A stretch of 64,000 bases of DNA from Streptomyces sp. Ag109_O5-10 (GTDB lineage: Bacteria > Actinomycetota > Actinomycetes > Streptomycetales > Streptomycetaceae): NCBI RefSeq assembly GCF_900105755.1, contig NZ_FNTQ01000001.1, forward strand, positions 4,712,001 to 4,776,000. Reading direction: 5' to 3'. A program made the position numbers and the translations under genes. Position 1 is the stretch's first letter. Every line of letters begins with the position of its first letter. The notes beneath the pieces were generated by a model. The model searched no databases. It saw only the letters and a list, made by a program, of their open reading frames with translations, and was not told where the DNA came from. Of the stretch, positions 34,345-43,176 are shown piece by piece.

Positions 34345-35211
34345 TTGGCCACGCTTGACGCCACCTCCGTACCCACGGAACACCCCCCGCCCCCGACCCA
34401 ACGCAGTTCCGGTACACCCCCCGTGCAGCGGCCGGCCTCCCCGGCCGACTCCGCACAGCCGCATTCGGCCACCCTCATCGGCTCCGTGCAGCGCGCCATG
34501 CGCCTGCTGGAGTGCGTCGCCGGACACGAACACGGCGCACCCGCCAAACAACTCGCCCGGGAGACCGGGCTCGCCCTGCCCACCGCCTACCACCTGCTGC
34601 GCACCCTGGTCCACGAGGGTTATCTGCGCCGCGACAAGGGGCTGTTCTTCCTCGGTGAGGCGGCGGAGCGGCTGAGCAGCAGCGGAGCGCAGCAGAAACG
34701 TCGCAGCGCGGTGGTCGACACCCTCGCCCACTGGCGGGATTCGATCGGTGTCCCGGTGTACTACGCCATGTACCGGGACGGCGAGATCGAGGTCATGAGC
34801 GTCTCCGACTCCCCGGCCATCCCGGCGGTCGAGGAATGGGCCGACTTCCGCGAGACCGGGCACGCGCACGCCGTCGGCCAGTGTCTCCTGTCGCAGCTGG
34901 ACCAGGACGTCCGGCGTGACCATCTCCGCCGCTATCCCGTGCGCCACCTCACCCCGTACACGGTCCGTGACGACCAGACGCTGCTGCGCCGACTGGAGCG
35001 CGCGCGGCGGATGGAGCCTGTGGTGGAGCGCCAGGAGTACACGCTGGGGACGGTGTGCGCGGCGATCCCCCTCACCGTCGGCACCACGGCCGCCACGATC
35101 GCCATCTCGCTCCCTCTCCACCAGGCCGACCGGCTGCTGCCCGCCGTCCGGCAGTTGCAGGCAGAAGTGGGCCGCCACCTGGGGTCGCTGGCTATCGCTA
35201 TCAGTATCTGA
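34345..35211 (+). CDS. ssgR: SsgR, IclR-type activator of ssgA
   Basis: A 288-residue IclR family regulator. After a Pro/Thr-rich N-terminus, the helix-turn-helix is HGAPAKQLARETGLALPTAYHLLRTLVHEGYL (residues ~72-103). The effector-binding GAF-like domain covers the rest. Its place immediately upstream of ssgA identifies it as SsgR, which activates ssgA transcription in Streptomyces. The start is a TTG at 34345 with GGGAGTG 5 nt upstream; no other start fits this frame. A TAGAGT box at 34308 is a possible -10. Confidence 0.92.
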   Translation: MATLDATSVPTEHPPPPTQRSSGTPPVQRPASPADSAQPHSATLIGSVQRAMRLLECVAGHEHGAPAKQLARETGLALPTAYHLLRTLVHEGYLRRDKGLFFLGEAAERLSSSGAQQKRRSAVVDTLAHWRDSIGVPVYYAMYRDGEIEVMSVSDSPAIPAVEEWADFRETGHAHAVGQCLLSQLDQDVRRDHLRRYPVRHLTPYTVRDDQTLLRRLERARRMEPVVERQEYTLGTVCAAIPLTVGTTAATIAISLPLHQADRLLPAVRQLQAEVGRHLGSLAIAISI

Positions 35212-35266
35212 AAACTCACTCCTTGTGATCTCCCGTGTACTTTCAGCAAGATTTGACCACCATCAA

Positions 35267-35278
35267 GGGATAAATCCC
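35267..35278. promoter_or_regulatory. Palindrome upstream of ssgA (candidate SsgR operator)
   Basis: GGGATAAATCCC, a perfect 12-bp palindrome 32 nt before the ssgA ATG in an AT-rich promoter region. A TTGACC at 35254-35259 lies just upstream. Assignment to SsgR is inference. Confidence 0.4.
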
Positions 35279-35309
35279 GGCCAGTCGGTGCCATATGACG
35301 GGGTAGGCA

Positions 35310-35747
35310 ATGCGCGAGTCCGTACAAGCAGAAGTCATGATGAGCTTTCTCGTCTCGGAGGAGCTCTCCTTCCGCATCCCCGTGGAGTTGCGCTACGAGA
35401 CCTGTGATCCCTATGCCGTCCGGCTCACCTTCCACCTGCCCGGGGACGCCCCGGTGACCTGGGCCTTCGGCCGGGAGTTGCTGATCGACGGGGTGGGGCG
35501 GCCGTGCGGGGAGGGCGACGTGCACATCGCACCCGCCGATTCCGAGGTGCTGGGCGAGGTGCTGATCCGGCTTCAGGTCGGTGGCGACCAGGCGGTGTTC
35601 CGTTCCTCCGCGCCCCCGCTGGTGGCCTTCCTGGACCGCACGGACAAGCTGGTACCGCTAGGCCAGGAGGGTTCGCTCGCCGACTTCGACGCCCACCTCG
35701 ACGAGGCTCTGGACCGCATCCTGGCCGAGGAACCGAGCACCGGCTGA
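35310..35747 (+). CDS. ssgA: SsgA, sporulation septation activator
   Basis: A 145-residue SsgA-like protein, which in Streptomyces activates sporulation-specific cell division and marks sites of septation and branching. Sequence such as SFLVSEELSFRIPVELRYE, DPYAVRLTFHLPGDAPVTWAFGRELL and PLVAFLDRTDKLVPLGQE matches SsgA rather than SsgB-G paralogues. ATG 35310 starts MRESVQAEV as in S. coelicolor SsgA. It is preceded by ssgR, its usual regulator. Confidence 0.96.
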   Translation: MRESVQAEVMMSFLVSEELSFRIPVELRYETCDPYAVRLTFHLPGDAPVTWAFGRELLIDGVGRPCGEGDVHIAPADSEVLGEVLIRLQVGGDQAVFRSSAPPLVAFLDRTDKLVPLGQEGSLADFDAHLDEALDRILAEEPSTG

Positions 35748-35793
35748 AGCGTTACGGCACGCAGCCGCGCGCCGCTCGTCCGGGCAGTGTGAG

Positions 35794-35819
35794 GACGCGC
35801 AGGAACGCTTCTGCGTGTC
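35794..35819. terminator. Hairpin after ssgA
   Basis: Arms GACGCGCAG and CTGCGTGTC (9 bp, one G-T pair), loop 8 nt, between convergent ssgA and yibE/F-like genes. Confidence 0.5.
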
Positions 35820-35927
35820 CCTGGGCGCCAACGGGCGGCTCTTGGCGGAACGCTACCCCTGCCGCGCCGGCGCACGACTCGCGCCCCCACCTCGTGGACG
35901 GCCTTCTCCCGGGCCGTCCACTGCGGC

Positions 35928-37532
35928 TCACCGCTTCCGGCGCCGCCCCCGCCCGCCGCGCGCGGCGGCCGGCCCGGCCGGTGCGGTCTCCGTGGACACG
36001 GCCGCCTCGGCGCCCGGCCGGTCGGCCGAGACGACCAGGGCGGCGAGGAGCGTGGTGACCGGCACCGAGGCGACCAGGCCGATCGAGCCGACCAGCGTGC
36101 GCACGATCTCCTCGGCCACCAGTTCGCTGTTGGCGACCGTGACCACGCTGCTCTGCGCGATGGAGAAGAGCAGCAGCAGGGGCAGTGCGGCGCCCGCGTA
36201 GGCCAGCACGAGGGTGTTGACGACGGAGGCGATGTGGTCGCGGCCGATGCGGATGCCCGCCCGGTACAGCCCGCGCCAGCCCATCGTCGGATTGGCCTCG
36301 TGCAGCTCCCAGACGGCGGAGGTCTGAGTCACCGTCACGTCGTCCAGGACCCCCAGCGAACCGATGATGACACCGGCCAGCAGCAGGCCGCTCATGTCGA
36401 TCGACGGGTACAGGCCGTGGATCAGGCCGGTGTTGTCGTCGGTGTTGCCGGTGAGCGCGGCCCAGTCGATGAACTCCGAGCCGAGCAGTCCGATCAGGCA
36501 CAGTGAGACCAGCGTGCCGAGCACCGCCACCGAGGTCCGGGCCGACAGACCGTGGCAGATGTACAGGGCGATGAGCATGATGGCGCTCGACCCGACCACG
36601 GCCATCAGCAGCGGATTCGAGCCCTGCAGGATCCCCGGCAGGATGAACATGGTCAGCACCAGGAAGCTGACGGCCAGCGCGACCAGCGCCATCACACCCC
36701 GCAGCCGCCCCACCACCACGACGGCGAGCGCGAAGATCCCGGCCAGCAGCGCCATCGGGAACTTCCGGTTCACGTCGGTGACCGAGTACTGCAGGTCCTT
36801 GGGTGCGGAGGGCTCGTACGCGGCCACGACCTGCTCGCCCTCGTGCAACTGCCGCGACTGGTCGGGCTGCACGATCTCGGTGAAGGTACGTCCCTTGTCC
36901 TTGCCGGCGTCGACCCGGACCGTGGCCTTCTTGCACGTGCCGCCCTCCTCCTTCGAGGAAGTGCCGTCGGAGGTCGAGGTGTCGCCGGTCGAGCCGCCTC
37001 CGGAGGCGTTGACCGACTTGCAGCTGACCGAGACGACCTTGGTGACCGTCGCCGCCTGGGTCTGGCGGTCGAAGCCGACACCGGTGCGCTCGTGCGGCGG
37101 GGCGCCGCCGGGCCACAGGACCACCAGGCCGACCACGACCGCGGCGGTGAAGGGGATGAGGATCGCTGCGATGACCTTCCGCAGGTGCTTGGAGACGGGG
37201 GCGGCGGGGCCGTGGCTGTGGCTGTGCCCGTGCGAGTGGCCGTGACCGCCGCCTGGCCCGGAGCCGCCCTGGTCGGGGCCCGGGGCGGGTGAATAGCCGT
37301 GAGTCCGGCCGTGGGACGAATGGTGCTGGGTCTCACCGTGGCCGTGGGCATGGCCGTTGTCGTGACGGTGGGCATGGCTGAGGGCCTGCCCGTGGTCGTA
37401 CTGCTCGCCCTGCCCGTGGATGTGTCCGTCGCCGGCACCAAGGCCCCCGTGGCCGGGTCCACCACCCTGCGGGGCGCCGTTGCCGCGCCGCGGGTCGGGG
37501 GGCGGATAGGGGTGCTGCTGTGTCGAGGTCAC
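35928..37532 (-). CDS. YibE/F family membrane protein with His-rich N-terminus
   Basis: A 534-residue protein. The first ~110 residues hold many His-Gly and His-Ser pairs (HAHGHGETQHHSSHG; GHGHSHGHSHSHG), likely to bind Zn, Ni or Co. One helix follows, then an extracellular domain with two Cys, and about seven helices of the YibE/F family (GVMALVALAVSFLVLTMFILPGIL; GSLGVLDDVTVTQTSAVWEL; SVVNTLVLAYAGAALPLLLLF). The family may be a transporter or permease; its substrate is not established. The tail is Arg-rich. Confidence 0.85.
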   Translation of the reverse strand: MTSTQQHPYPPPDPRRGNGAPQGGGPGHGGLGAGDGHIHGQGEQYDHGQALSHAHRHDNGHAHGHGETQHHSSHGRTHGYSPAPGPDQGGSGPGGGHGHSHGHSHSHGPAAPVSKHLRKVIAAILIPFTAAVVVGLVVLWPGGAPPHERTGVGFDRQTQAATVTKVVSVSCKSVNASGGGSTGDTSTSDGTSSKEEGGTCKKATVRVDAGKDKGRTFTEIVQPDQSRQLHEGEQVVAAYEPSAPKDLQYSVTDVNRKFPMALLAGIFALAVVVVGRLRGVMALVALAVSFLVLTMFILPGILQGSNPLLMAVVGSSAIMLIALYICHGLSARTSVAVLGTLVSLCLIGLLGSEFIDWAALTGNTDDNTGLIHGLYPSIDMSGLLLAGVIIGSLGVLDDVTVTQTSAVWELHEANPTMGWRGLYRAGIRIGRDHIASVVNTLVLAYAGAALPLLLLFSIAQSSVVTVANSELVAEEIVRTLVGSIGLVASVPVTTLLAALVVSADRPGAEAAVSTETAPAGPAAARGGRGRRRKR

Positions 37533-37664
37533 CGCCCGATCATCGCAAGAACGGCAGGGGCCCTCTGTTCACCGCGCCCGAATTGACGCTAGCGTGGAGG
37601 CACCTTTGCACACGCGGGAGCTCGGAGCACCGGGCTGAGAGGGCGCTGACCTCCGTATTCGCGA

Positions 37665-37680
37665 TGTTTCACGTGGAACA
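37665..37680. other. parS-like site, one core mismatch
   Basis: TGTTTCACGTGGAACA; one base off consensus, inside the thiC riboswitch. Confidence 0.75.
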
Positions 37681-37685
37681 AGTGA

Positions 37686-37701
37686 TGTTTCACATGAAAC
37701 G
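37686..37701. other. parS-like site, one core mismatch
   Basis: TGTTTCACATGAAACG; the core has A for G at the centre. It is 21 bp from the previous site, inside the thiC riboswitch. Confidence 0.7.
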
Positions 37702-37773
37702 CCGCCCGACGGAAGCCGCTGCGTCGACCGCCGAACCTGTTACCGGGTAATGCCGGCGTAGGGAGTAGGTCTC

Positions 37774-39576
37774 ATGACCAACAAGGACGCACGCACGCCT
37801 GCCTTCAGCCAGGACGAACAGCCCATTACGGGTGAACCGTCCCCGGAGGCCGGACAGTCCATCGGCTGGCACAAGGGGTATGTCGAGGGCTCCCGCCCCG
37901 ACCTACGAGTGCCGGTCCGTCAGGTGCATCTCACCAACGGGCAGTCGGTCACGCTCTACGACACCTCCGGTCCGTACACCGACCCGCTCGTCGAGACCGA
38001 CGTCCGCAGGGGCCTGCCGCCGCTGCGGGAGAACTGGATCGTCGCCCGCGGCGACACCGAGGAGTACGCGGGCCGGCCCGTCCGTCCCGAGGACGACGGA
38101 ATCAAGCACACCTCGCCGCGCGGGGGCCTGCGCAACCTGGACGCGGTCTTCCCGGGCCGCCCGCGCCAGCCGCGCCGCGGCCGGGGAGGCGAGGCGGTGA
38201 CGCAACTCGCGTACGCCCGCCGGGGCGAGATCACTCCGGAGATGGAGTACGTGGCCATCCGAGAGAACGTCGCTCCCGAGGTGGTCCGCGAGGAGATCGC
38301 GGCGGGCAGGGCCGTACTCCCCGCCAACGTCAATCACCCGGAGATCGAGCCGATGATCATCGGCAAGCGGTTCTTGGTGAAGGTCAACGCCAACATCGGC
38401 AACTCCGCGGTCACCTCCTCCATCGAGGAGGAGGTCGAGAAGATGACCTGGGCGACCCGCTGGGGTGCCGACACGGTCATGGACCTCTCCACCGGCCGCA
38501 ACATCCACACCACCCGCGAGTGGGTGCTGCGCAACTCCCCCGTCCCCATCGGCACGGTGCCGCTCTACCAGGCACTGGAGAAGGTCGACGGAAAGGCCGA
38601 GGAACTGACCTGGGAGATCTACAAGGACACCGTCGTCGAACAGGCCGAGCAGGGTGTGGACTACATGACCGTCCACGCGGGCGTGCGCCTGCCGTACGTG
38701 CCGCTCACCGCCAACCGCAAGACCGGCATCGTCTCGCGCGGCGGCTCGATCATGGCGGCTTGGTGCCTCGCGCACCACAAGGAGTCGTTCCTGTACGAGA
38801 ACTTCGAGGAACTCTGCGAGATCCTCGCCGCCTACGACGTCACCTACTCCCTGGGCGACGGACTGCGCCCGGGATCCATCGCGGACGCTAACGACGAGGC
38901 CCAGTTCGCGGAGTTGCGCACGCTCGGGGAACTCAACCGGATCGCCAGGCGTTTCGATGTACAGACCATGATCGAGGGCCCGGGCCATGTCCCGATGCAC
39001 AAGATCAAGGAGAACATCGACCTTCAGCAGGAGATCTGCGATGAAGCTCCGTTCTATACGCTCGGCCCGCTGACCACGGACGTCGCGCCGGCGTACGACC
39101 ACATCACCTCCGGCATCGGTGCCGCGATGATCGCCTGGTGGGGCACGGCGATGCTCTGCTACGTCACGCCCAAGGAGCACCTGGGCCTGCCCAACCGCGA
39201 CGACGTCAAGACCGGCGTCATCACCTACAAGATCGCAGCCCACGCCGCCGATCTGGCCAAGGGCCACCCGGGCGCGCAGGAGTGGGACGACGCGTTGTCC
39301 GACGCACGCTTCGAGTTCCGGTGGGAGGACCAGTTCAACCTCGCCCTGGACCCGGACACGGCCCGCGAGTTCCACGACGAGACGCTTCCGGCGGAGCCGG
39401 CGAAGACGGCCCACTTCTGCTCGATGTGTGGGCCGAAGTTCTGCTCGATGAAGATCTCGCAGGACATCCGGCGTGAACACGGTGGCGGTCAGGCCGAGGT
39501 CGAGGCGGGTATGGCGCAGAAGTCCAAGGAGTTCGCGGCCGCGGGAAACCGGGTGTATCTGCCGATCGCGGAGTGA
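37774..39576 (+). CDS. thiC: Phosphomethylpyrimidine synthase ThiC
   Basis: A 600-residue radical SAM enzyme that rearranges aminoimidazole ribotide into hydroxymethylpyrimidine phosphate for thiamine. The C-terminal iron-sulfur cluster motif is CSMCGPKFC (CX2CX4C). Other ThiC hallmarks are VNANIGNSAVTSSIEEEVEKM, TVMDLSTGRNIHTTREWVLRNSPVPIGTVP and EGPGHVPMHKIKENID. ATG 37774 lies 8 nt after the GGGAG built into the riboswitch. It stands alone, ended by a hairpin. Confidence 0.97.
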   Translation: MTNKDARTPAFSQDEQPITGEPSPEAGQSIGWHKGYVEGSRPDLRVPVRQVHLTNGQSVTLYDTSGPYTDPLVETDVRRGLPPLRENWIVARGDTEEYAGRPVRPEDDGIKHTSPRGGLRNLDAVFPGRPRQPRRGRGGEAVTQLAYARRGEITPEMEYVAIRENVAPEVVREEIAAGRAVLPANVNHPEIEPMIIGKRFLVKVNANIGNSAVTSSIEEEVEKMTWATRWGADTVMDLSTGRNIHTTREWVLRNSPVPIGTVPLYQALEKVDGKAEELTWEIYKDTVVEQAEQGVDYMTVHAGVRLPYVPLTANRKTGIVSRGGSIMAAWCLAHHKESFLYENFEELCEILAAYDVTYSLGDGLRPGSIADANDEAQFAELRTLGELNRIARRFDVQTMIEGPGHVPMHKIKENIDLQQEICDEAPFYTLGPLTTDVAPAYDHITSGIGAAMIAWWGTAMLCYVTPKEHLGLPNRDDVKTGVITYKIAAHAADLAKGHPGAQEWDDALSDARFEFRWEDQFNLALDPDTAREFHDETLPAEPAKTAHFCSMCGPKFCSMKISQDIRREHGGGQAEVEAGMAQKSKEFAAAGNRVYLPIAE

Positions 39577-39638
39577 CGGCGGGCCGGAGAGCGTGCGGAG
39601 GTTCGGGACGCAGGTTCGCGTGGGCCGGGTGTCCGGCC

Positions 39639-39661
39639 TGCGCCCCCTGGGCGGGGGCGCA
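39639..39661. terminator. Bidirectional terminator after thiC
   Basis: Perfect 9-bp arms TGCGCCCCC/GGGGGCGCA with a 5-nt loop, between thiC and the convergent membrane protein gene. Confidence 0.7.
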
Positions 39662-39668
39662 AGCTGGG

Positions 39669-40532
39669 CTATTCCGGCTGGTGTTCCGGGCCTCCGAAGT
39701 CCGGGCTGGTGTAGTCCGGGCTGGTGAAGCTCGGGCGGGGGGCGGGTGCGGCGCCGTCGTCGGTGCTGAAGCCGGGGCGGTCGTATCCGAGACGCGGCAT
39801 CCGGCCCGCCGGGCCGGACGGGGTGGTACGGCGCAGTCCGGCCGTGCCGGAGTCGGCGGTCAGCGCTTCCCGCAGGAAGGGCAGGATGCCGCGCTCCAGC
39901 ACGGCGTCCCGCCAGGCCTCCCGGGCCTTGGCCACCTCCCCGCCGGGCTCGCCGTAGGCTCCGGCCTCCAGCGAGGGGCTGTTGCGCAGTGCGGTGAGCA
40001 GCAGTCCCGCGCCGGCCATGACGATGGCGGCCGCGGTCACGACGCCGAACACCCAGCCCGCGGTGAGCATGGTCTGGGCGAACGCCGGGGCGGGGTCCAG
40101 CATCTTCAGGACGTATCCGACGAGCAGGAAGATCGCGGCGGCGGTGCCGGCGAGCACCGGTGCCAGCACCAGGGCGAGGGCGAAGCCTCCCGCACCGGTG
40201 GTTTCGGCGGCCTCGCCGAGGGTGGTGGCGAGCCCCATCGCGCCGTCCGCGTCCGGCTCTGCGGAGCCGGAGTCCTGGACGGCGGCCGGGGTGGACCGCG
40301 CCGGATTGCGCAGTTCCTCGCGGACCTTCACATAGTGCTGGTACTCGGTCGCCGCGGCCGCCGTGATCAGTGCGGTGGCGTTGAGCGCCATGGTGCGCAG
40401 CTGTTCGGTGTTCAAGTGCCGGCCTATGCCAGCCAGTTCGGGACGGTACGGGGCGGAGCGCAGCGCCTCGTCGAGGATCCGCTCGTATTCCTGGCGGTCC
40501 TCGCTGTGCAGGTGCTGCGGAACGCTGTTCAT
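39669..40532 (-). CDS. Membrane protein of unknown function
   Basis: A 287-residue protein with a soluble N-terminus (HLHSEDRQEYERILDEALRSAPYRPELAGIGRHL), a hydrophobic stretch near residues 55-70, two clear transmembrane helices (GFALALVLAPVLAGTAAAIFLLVGYVL and MLTAGWVFGVVTAAAIVMAGAGLLLTAL) and a Pro/Ser/Thr-rich tail. No family is recognised. ATG 40532 has GGGGA about 6 nt upstream; ATG 40538 is also possible. It lies downstream of a phosphoesterase gene, with 187 nt between them that hold no clear signal. Confidence 0.72.
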   Translation of the reverse strand: MNSVPQHLHSEDRQEYERILDEALRSAPYRPELAGIGRHLNTEQLRTMALNATALITAAAATEYQHYVKVREELRNPARSTPAAVQDSGSAEPDADGAMGLATTLGEAAETTGAGGFALALVLAPVLAGTAAAIFLLVGYVLKMLDPAPAFAQTMLTAGWVFGVVTAAAIVMAGAGLLLTALRNSPSLEAGAYGEPGGEVAKAREAWRDAVLERGILPFLREALTADSGTAGLRRTTPSGPAGRMPRLGYDRPGFSTDDGAAPAPRPSFTSPDYTSPDFGGPEHQPE

Positions 40533-40719
40533 GTGCATCCCCCGATGCTCCGTAGGGCTGGTGGCTCGCACGCCGGCGAGCCGTCGGGCAGAAACGGAGG
40601 GGAGCCTGCTACGGATAAACCGATGGTAGAGCCGTTACGGCACGCGGTGACAGGGGGTTGCCGGAAATTGGGGGTGGCCCGTGTGTGACATCGGGGGGAT
40701 GAAACCGCCCGCCCAACCC

Positions 40720-41808
40720 TCAGGGGTTCAGCGGGAGTTGCCTCACCAGCAGCTTTCCGGCCATGGTCACGCCGCCGTCCATGGCGATGGCGAGCCCGTC
40801 GGCGTAGACGTGCGGTCCCTCCACAACGGGGCCGGTGCCCTCCTCGCCCTCCTCGGAGCCGACTTCGCCCAGCAGATAGGGAATCGGGCTGTGCCCATGA
40901 ACGATGCGGGTACCGCCGTACGTATCGAGAAGGGAACGGACGGCGTCTGCACCCCCCTCGTCGCGGAAGGAGAAGCGCTTGGTGAACTTGCGGAAGAGGT
41001 CCCACACCTCGTCCGCGTCGTTGCGCGTGATGGTCTCGCGGACGGTGTCGTTGACCGCCTCGATCGAGTCGCCGTAGTCGAGGTAGGCCGTGGTGTCGGA
41101 GTGGACCAGCAGGTAGCCGTCGACCTCCTCGACGGCGTCCAGGCGGGCCATCCACTGCAGGTGGTGGTCCTGGAGCCGGTCCATGTCGGTCTTCTGGCCG
41201 CCGTTGAGCAGCCAGGCCGCCTGGAAGGTGGCGGTGCCCGCGCCGGAGTTGACGGGGGTGTCGCCGAACCGCTTGGCGCCGAGCAGTAGCAGCTCGTGGT
41301 TGCCCATGAGTGCCTTGCAGTAGCCGCCGGCCGCGGCCGCCTCGGCGGACAGCCGCATCACCAGGTCGATGACGCCGATGCCGTCGGGACCCCGGTCGGT
41401 GAAGTCGCCGAGGAACCACAGCCGAGCGGTACCCGCACACCAGTGCCCGTCCGCGTCGGTCAGACCTTGCTCCTGCAGTGCGGCGGCCAGCTCGTCGATG
41501 TAGCCGTGCACGTCACCGACGACGTACAGCGGGCCGGAACCGTCCGCGGACTGCGCGGCCGGGACGGCGGCCGGTTCGACGGGCACCTGGAGCGTGTCGC
41601 CGCGGTTGATGACCGGGAGGTCGCGCTGGGTGGGCGTGTACCCGTCCGGATACCCCTCGGGGTACATGTCGTCGAGGGGCGGGGCGACGTCGCCGGGGTG
41701 GATGCTGGCGGCGTACGGACCGGTCTCGTTGACGTACCCGGGCACCCGGAAGTCGCGCAACGTCGCCGTCCGCTCCGCCTCGGGTCCCTGACCGGCCCCC
41801 TGAGTCAT
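40720..41808 (-). CDS. PPP-family metallophosphoesterase
   Basis: A 362-residue phosphoesterase. The metal-binding motifs are VVGDVHGYIDEL (GDVHG), FLGDFTDRGPDG (GDxxDRG, here GDFTDRG) and LMGNHELLLLGAK (GNHE), with later His residues in VHSDTTAYL and IVHGHSPIPYLLG. This set is that of Ser/Thr phosphatases and Ap4A hydrolases of the PPP class. The first ~85 residues are a variable, low-homology extension. The substrate is unknown. Confidence 0.88.
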   Translation of the reverse strand: MTQGAGQGPEAERTATLRDFRVPGYVNETGPYAASIHPGDVAPPLDDMYPEGYPDGYTPTQRDLPVINRGDTLQVPVEPAAVPAAQSADGSGPLYVVGDVHGYIDELAAALQEQGLTDADGHWCAGTARLWFLGDFTDRGPDGIGVIDLVMRLSAEAAAAGGYCKALMGNHELLLLGAKRFGDTPVNSGAGTATFQAAWLLNGGQKTDMDRLQDHHLQWMARLDAVEEVDGYLLVHSDTTAYLDYGDSIEAVNDTVRETITRNDADEVWDLFRKFTKRFSFRDEGGADAVRSLLDTYGGTRIVHGHSPIPYLLGEVGSEEGEEGTGPVVEGPHVYADGLAIAMDGGVTMAGKLLVRQLPLNP

Positions 41809-41999
41809 CAGACCCCTCCACCATCGCGCCGCATCTGCACCGCTTCGGACTGCCTGGTCGCAGCGGCCCGCGGTGTCGTGGGCCCATCATAGGAATGCCC
41901 GTCGCGCCGTGTGATGACCCAGGGGTGGTGAATCCGGGCAGGACTCCAGTTCAGGGTGGCTTTCGCCCCGGTTGGGCAGGGGTTCGACCACCCGTCGCC

Positions 42000-42036
42000 C
42001 GGCTGCCGGCCGCCGTCCGGCGACGACCGGCAGCCG
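42000..42036 (-). terminator. Terminator after the lacI-type gene
   Basis: Perfect 10-bp arms (CGGCTGCCGG and complement), loop 17 nt, 28 nt after the stop. Confidence 0.6.
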
Positions 42037-42063
42037 CGCCGCCCCGTGCTCGGCGTGTCCGTG

Positions 42064-43176
42064 CTACTCCTCCTCCGGTGCCCGTGGCGGGCTGACCGTG
42101 GTGCGCTGCGCGCGTCGCTGGGAGGAGGTACGCACGATCAGCTCGGTCGGTATCACCTGTTCGACCGGCTGGTCCGACTCGACTCCCTCGATCGCGTCGA
42201 TGAGCAGCTGCACCACCGCCGTGCCGATGCGGCGCGGCTTCAGGGAGAGCGTGGTGATGGGCGGCTCGGTGTTGGCGTAGACGGTCGACTCGCTGCAGCA
42301 CACCAGGAGCAGGTCGTCGGGGACGCGCAGCCCGTAGCGGCGGGCGGCGGCGAGCAGGTCGGTGCCGTTGGGGTCGAACAGCCCGTAGACGGCGTCGGGG
42401 CGGTCCGGACGGGCCAGCAGCCGGTCGGCGGCGACGGCGCCGGCGCACGGGTCGTGGGCCGGGTAGGCCTCGTAGACCGGGTCCTGGCCGACGCGCTCGC
42501 ACCAGCGCAGGTAGGCGGTGGTCGACAGGTGCGTGTACGTGTCCGTCGTGGTGCCCGTGAGCAGACCGATCCGGCGGGCACCGGCGTCGGCGAGGTGGTC
42601 GAGGATGCCGAGTACGGCGGCCTCGTGGTCGTTGTCCACCCAGGCGGTGACCGGGAGCGCGCCGGCGGGGCGGCCGTCGGAGACCACCGGGAGGCCCTGC
42701 CGGACCAGTTCGCTGACCACCGGGTCCTGGTCGGAGGGATCGATGACGACCGTGCCGTCCAGGGCGACGTTCGACCACACGTCGTGCCGTGAGGTGGCGG
42801 GCAGGATGACGAGGGCGTAGCCGCGGGCGAGCGCGGCCGAGGTGGCGGCCCGCGCCATCTCGGCGAAGTACGCGAACTCGGTGAAGGTGAAAGGTTCATC
42901 CCCGTACGTCGTCACGGTCAGGCCGATGAGTCCCGACTTGCCGGTACGGAGGGTGCGGGCGGCGGCGGAGGGGCGGTACCCCAGCCGGTCCGCGACCTCT
43001 CTGACGTGGCGGCGGGTGGCGTCCGGGAGCCGCCCCTTGCCGTTCAGGGCGTCGGAGACGGTCGTGATGGAGACTCCGGCGGCGGCGGCCACGTCTCTGA
43101 TGCCCGCCCGGCCCGGCCGGCTGCCTCGCCGAGAGGTTTCCGCGCGGCTCACCTGGTGCTTCCCTGCTGCTGTCAT
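42064..43176 (-). CDS. LacI family transcriptional regulator
   Basis: A 370-residue LacI/GalR regulator. The DNA-binding headpiece is GIRDVAAAAGVSITTVSDALNGKGRLPDATRRHVREVADRLGY (~residues 25-67). A sugar-binding-type domain follows (SGLIGLTVTTYGDEPF; RRIGLLTGTTTDTYTHL; DAVYGLFDPNGTDLLAAARRYGLRVPDDLLLVCCSES). The ligand is unknown, and no sugar operon adjoins it. ATG 43176 is the first Met before the headpiece; the in-frame upstream start at 43242 adds no conserved sequence. Confidence 0.92.
   Translation of the reverse strand: MTAAGKHQVSRAETSRRGSRPGRAGIRDVAAAAGVSITTVSDALNGKGRLPDATRRHVREVADRLGYRPSAAARTLRTGKSGLIGLTVTTYGDEPFTFTEFAYFAEMARAATSAALARGYALVILPATSRHDVWSNVALDGTVVIDPSDQDPVVSELVRQGLPVVSDGRPAGALPVTAWVDNDHEAAVLGILDHLADAGARRIGLLTGTTTDTYTHLSTTAYLRWCERVGQDPVYEAYPAHDPCAGAVAADRLLARPDRPDAVYGLFDPNGTDLLAAARRYGLRVPDDLLLVCCSESTVYANTEPPITTLSLKPRRIGTAVVQLLIDAIEGVESDQPVEQVIPTELIVRTSSQRRAQRTTVSPPRAPEEE

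Larger units (their letters stand above)
37608..37766 (+). promoter_or_regulatory. TPP riboswitch of thiC, with parS sites in its variable arm
   Basis: Conserved TPP aptamer parts are in order: CGGGAG (P2 strand) near 37615, GGGCTGAGA ending at 37640, CTCCG (P2 partner) at 37651-37655, GAACCTG at 37733-37739, CCGGGTAATGCCGG at 37743-37756 and CGTAGGGAG at 37757-37765. GGGAG at 37761-37765 is also the thiC ribosome-binding site, so TPP binding would hide it and block translation. The segment between CTCCG and GAACCTG is ~77 nt, longer than usual, and contains two parS-like sites. Confidence 0.88.
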
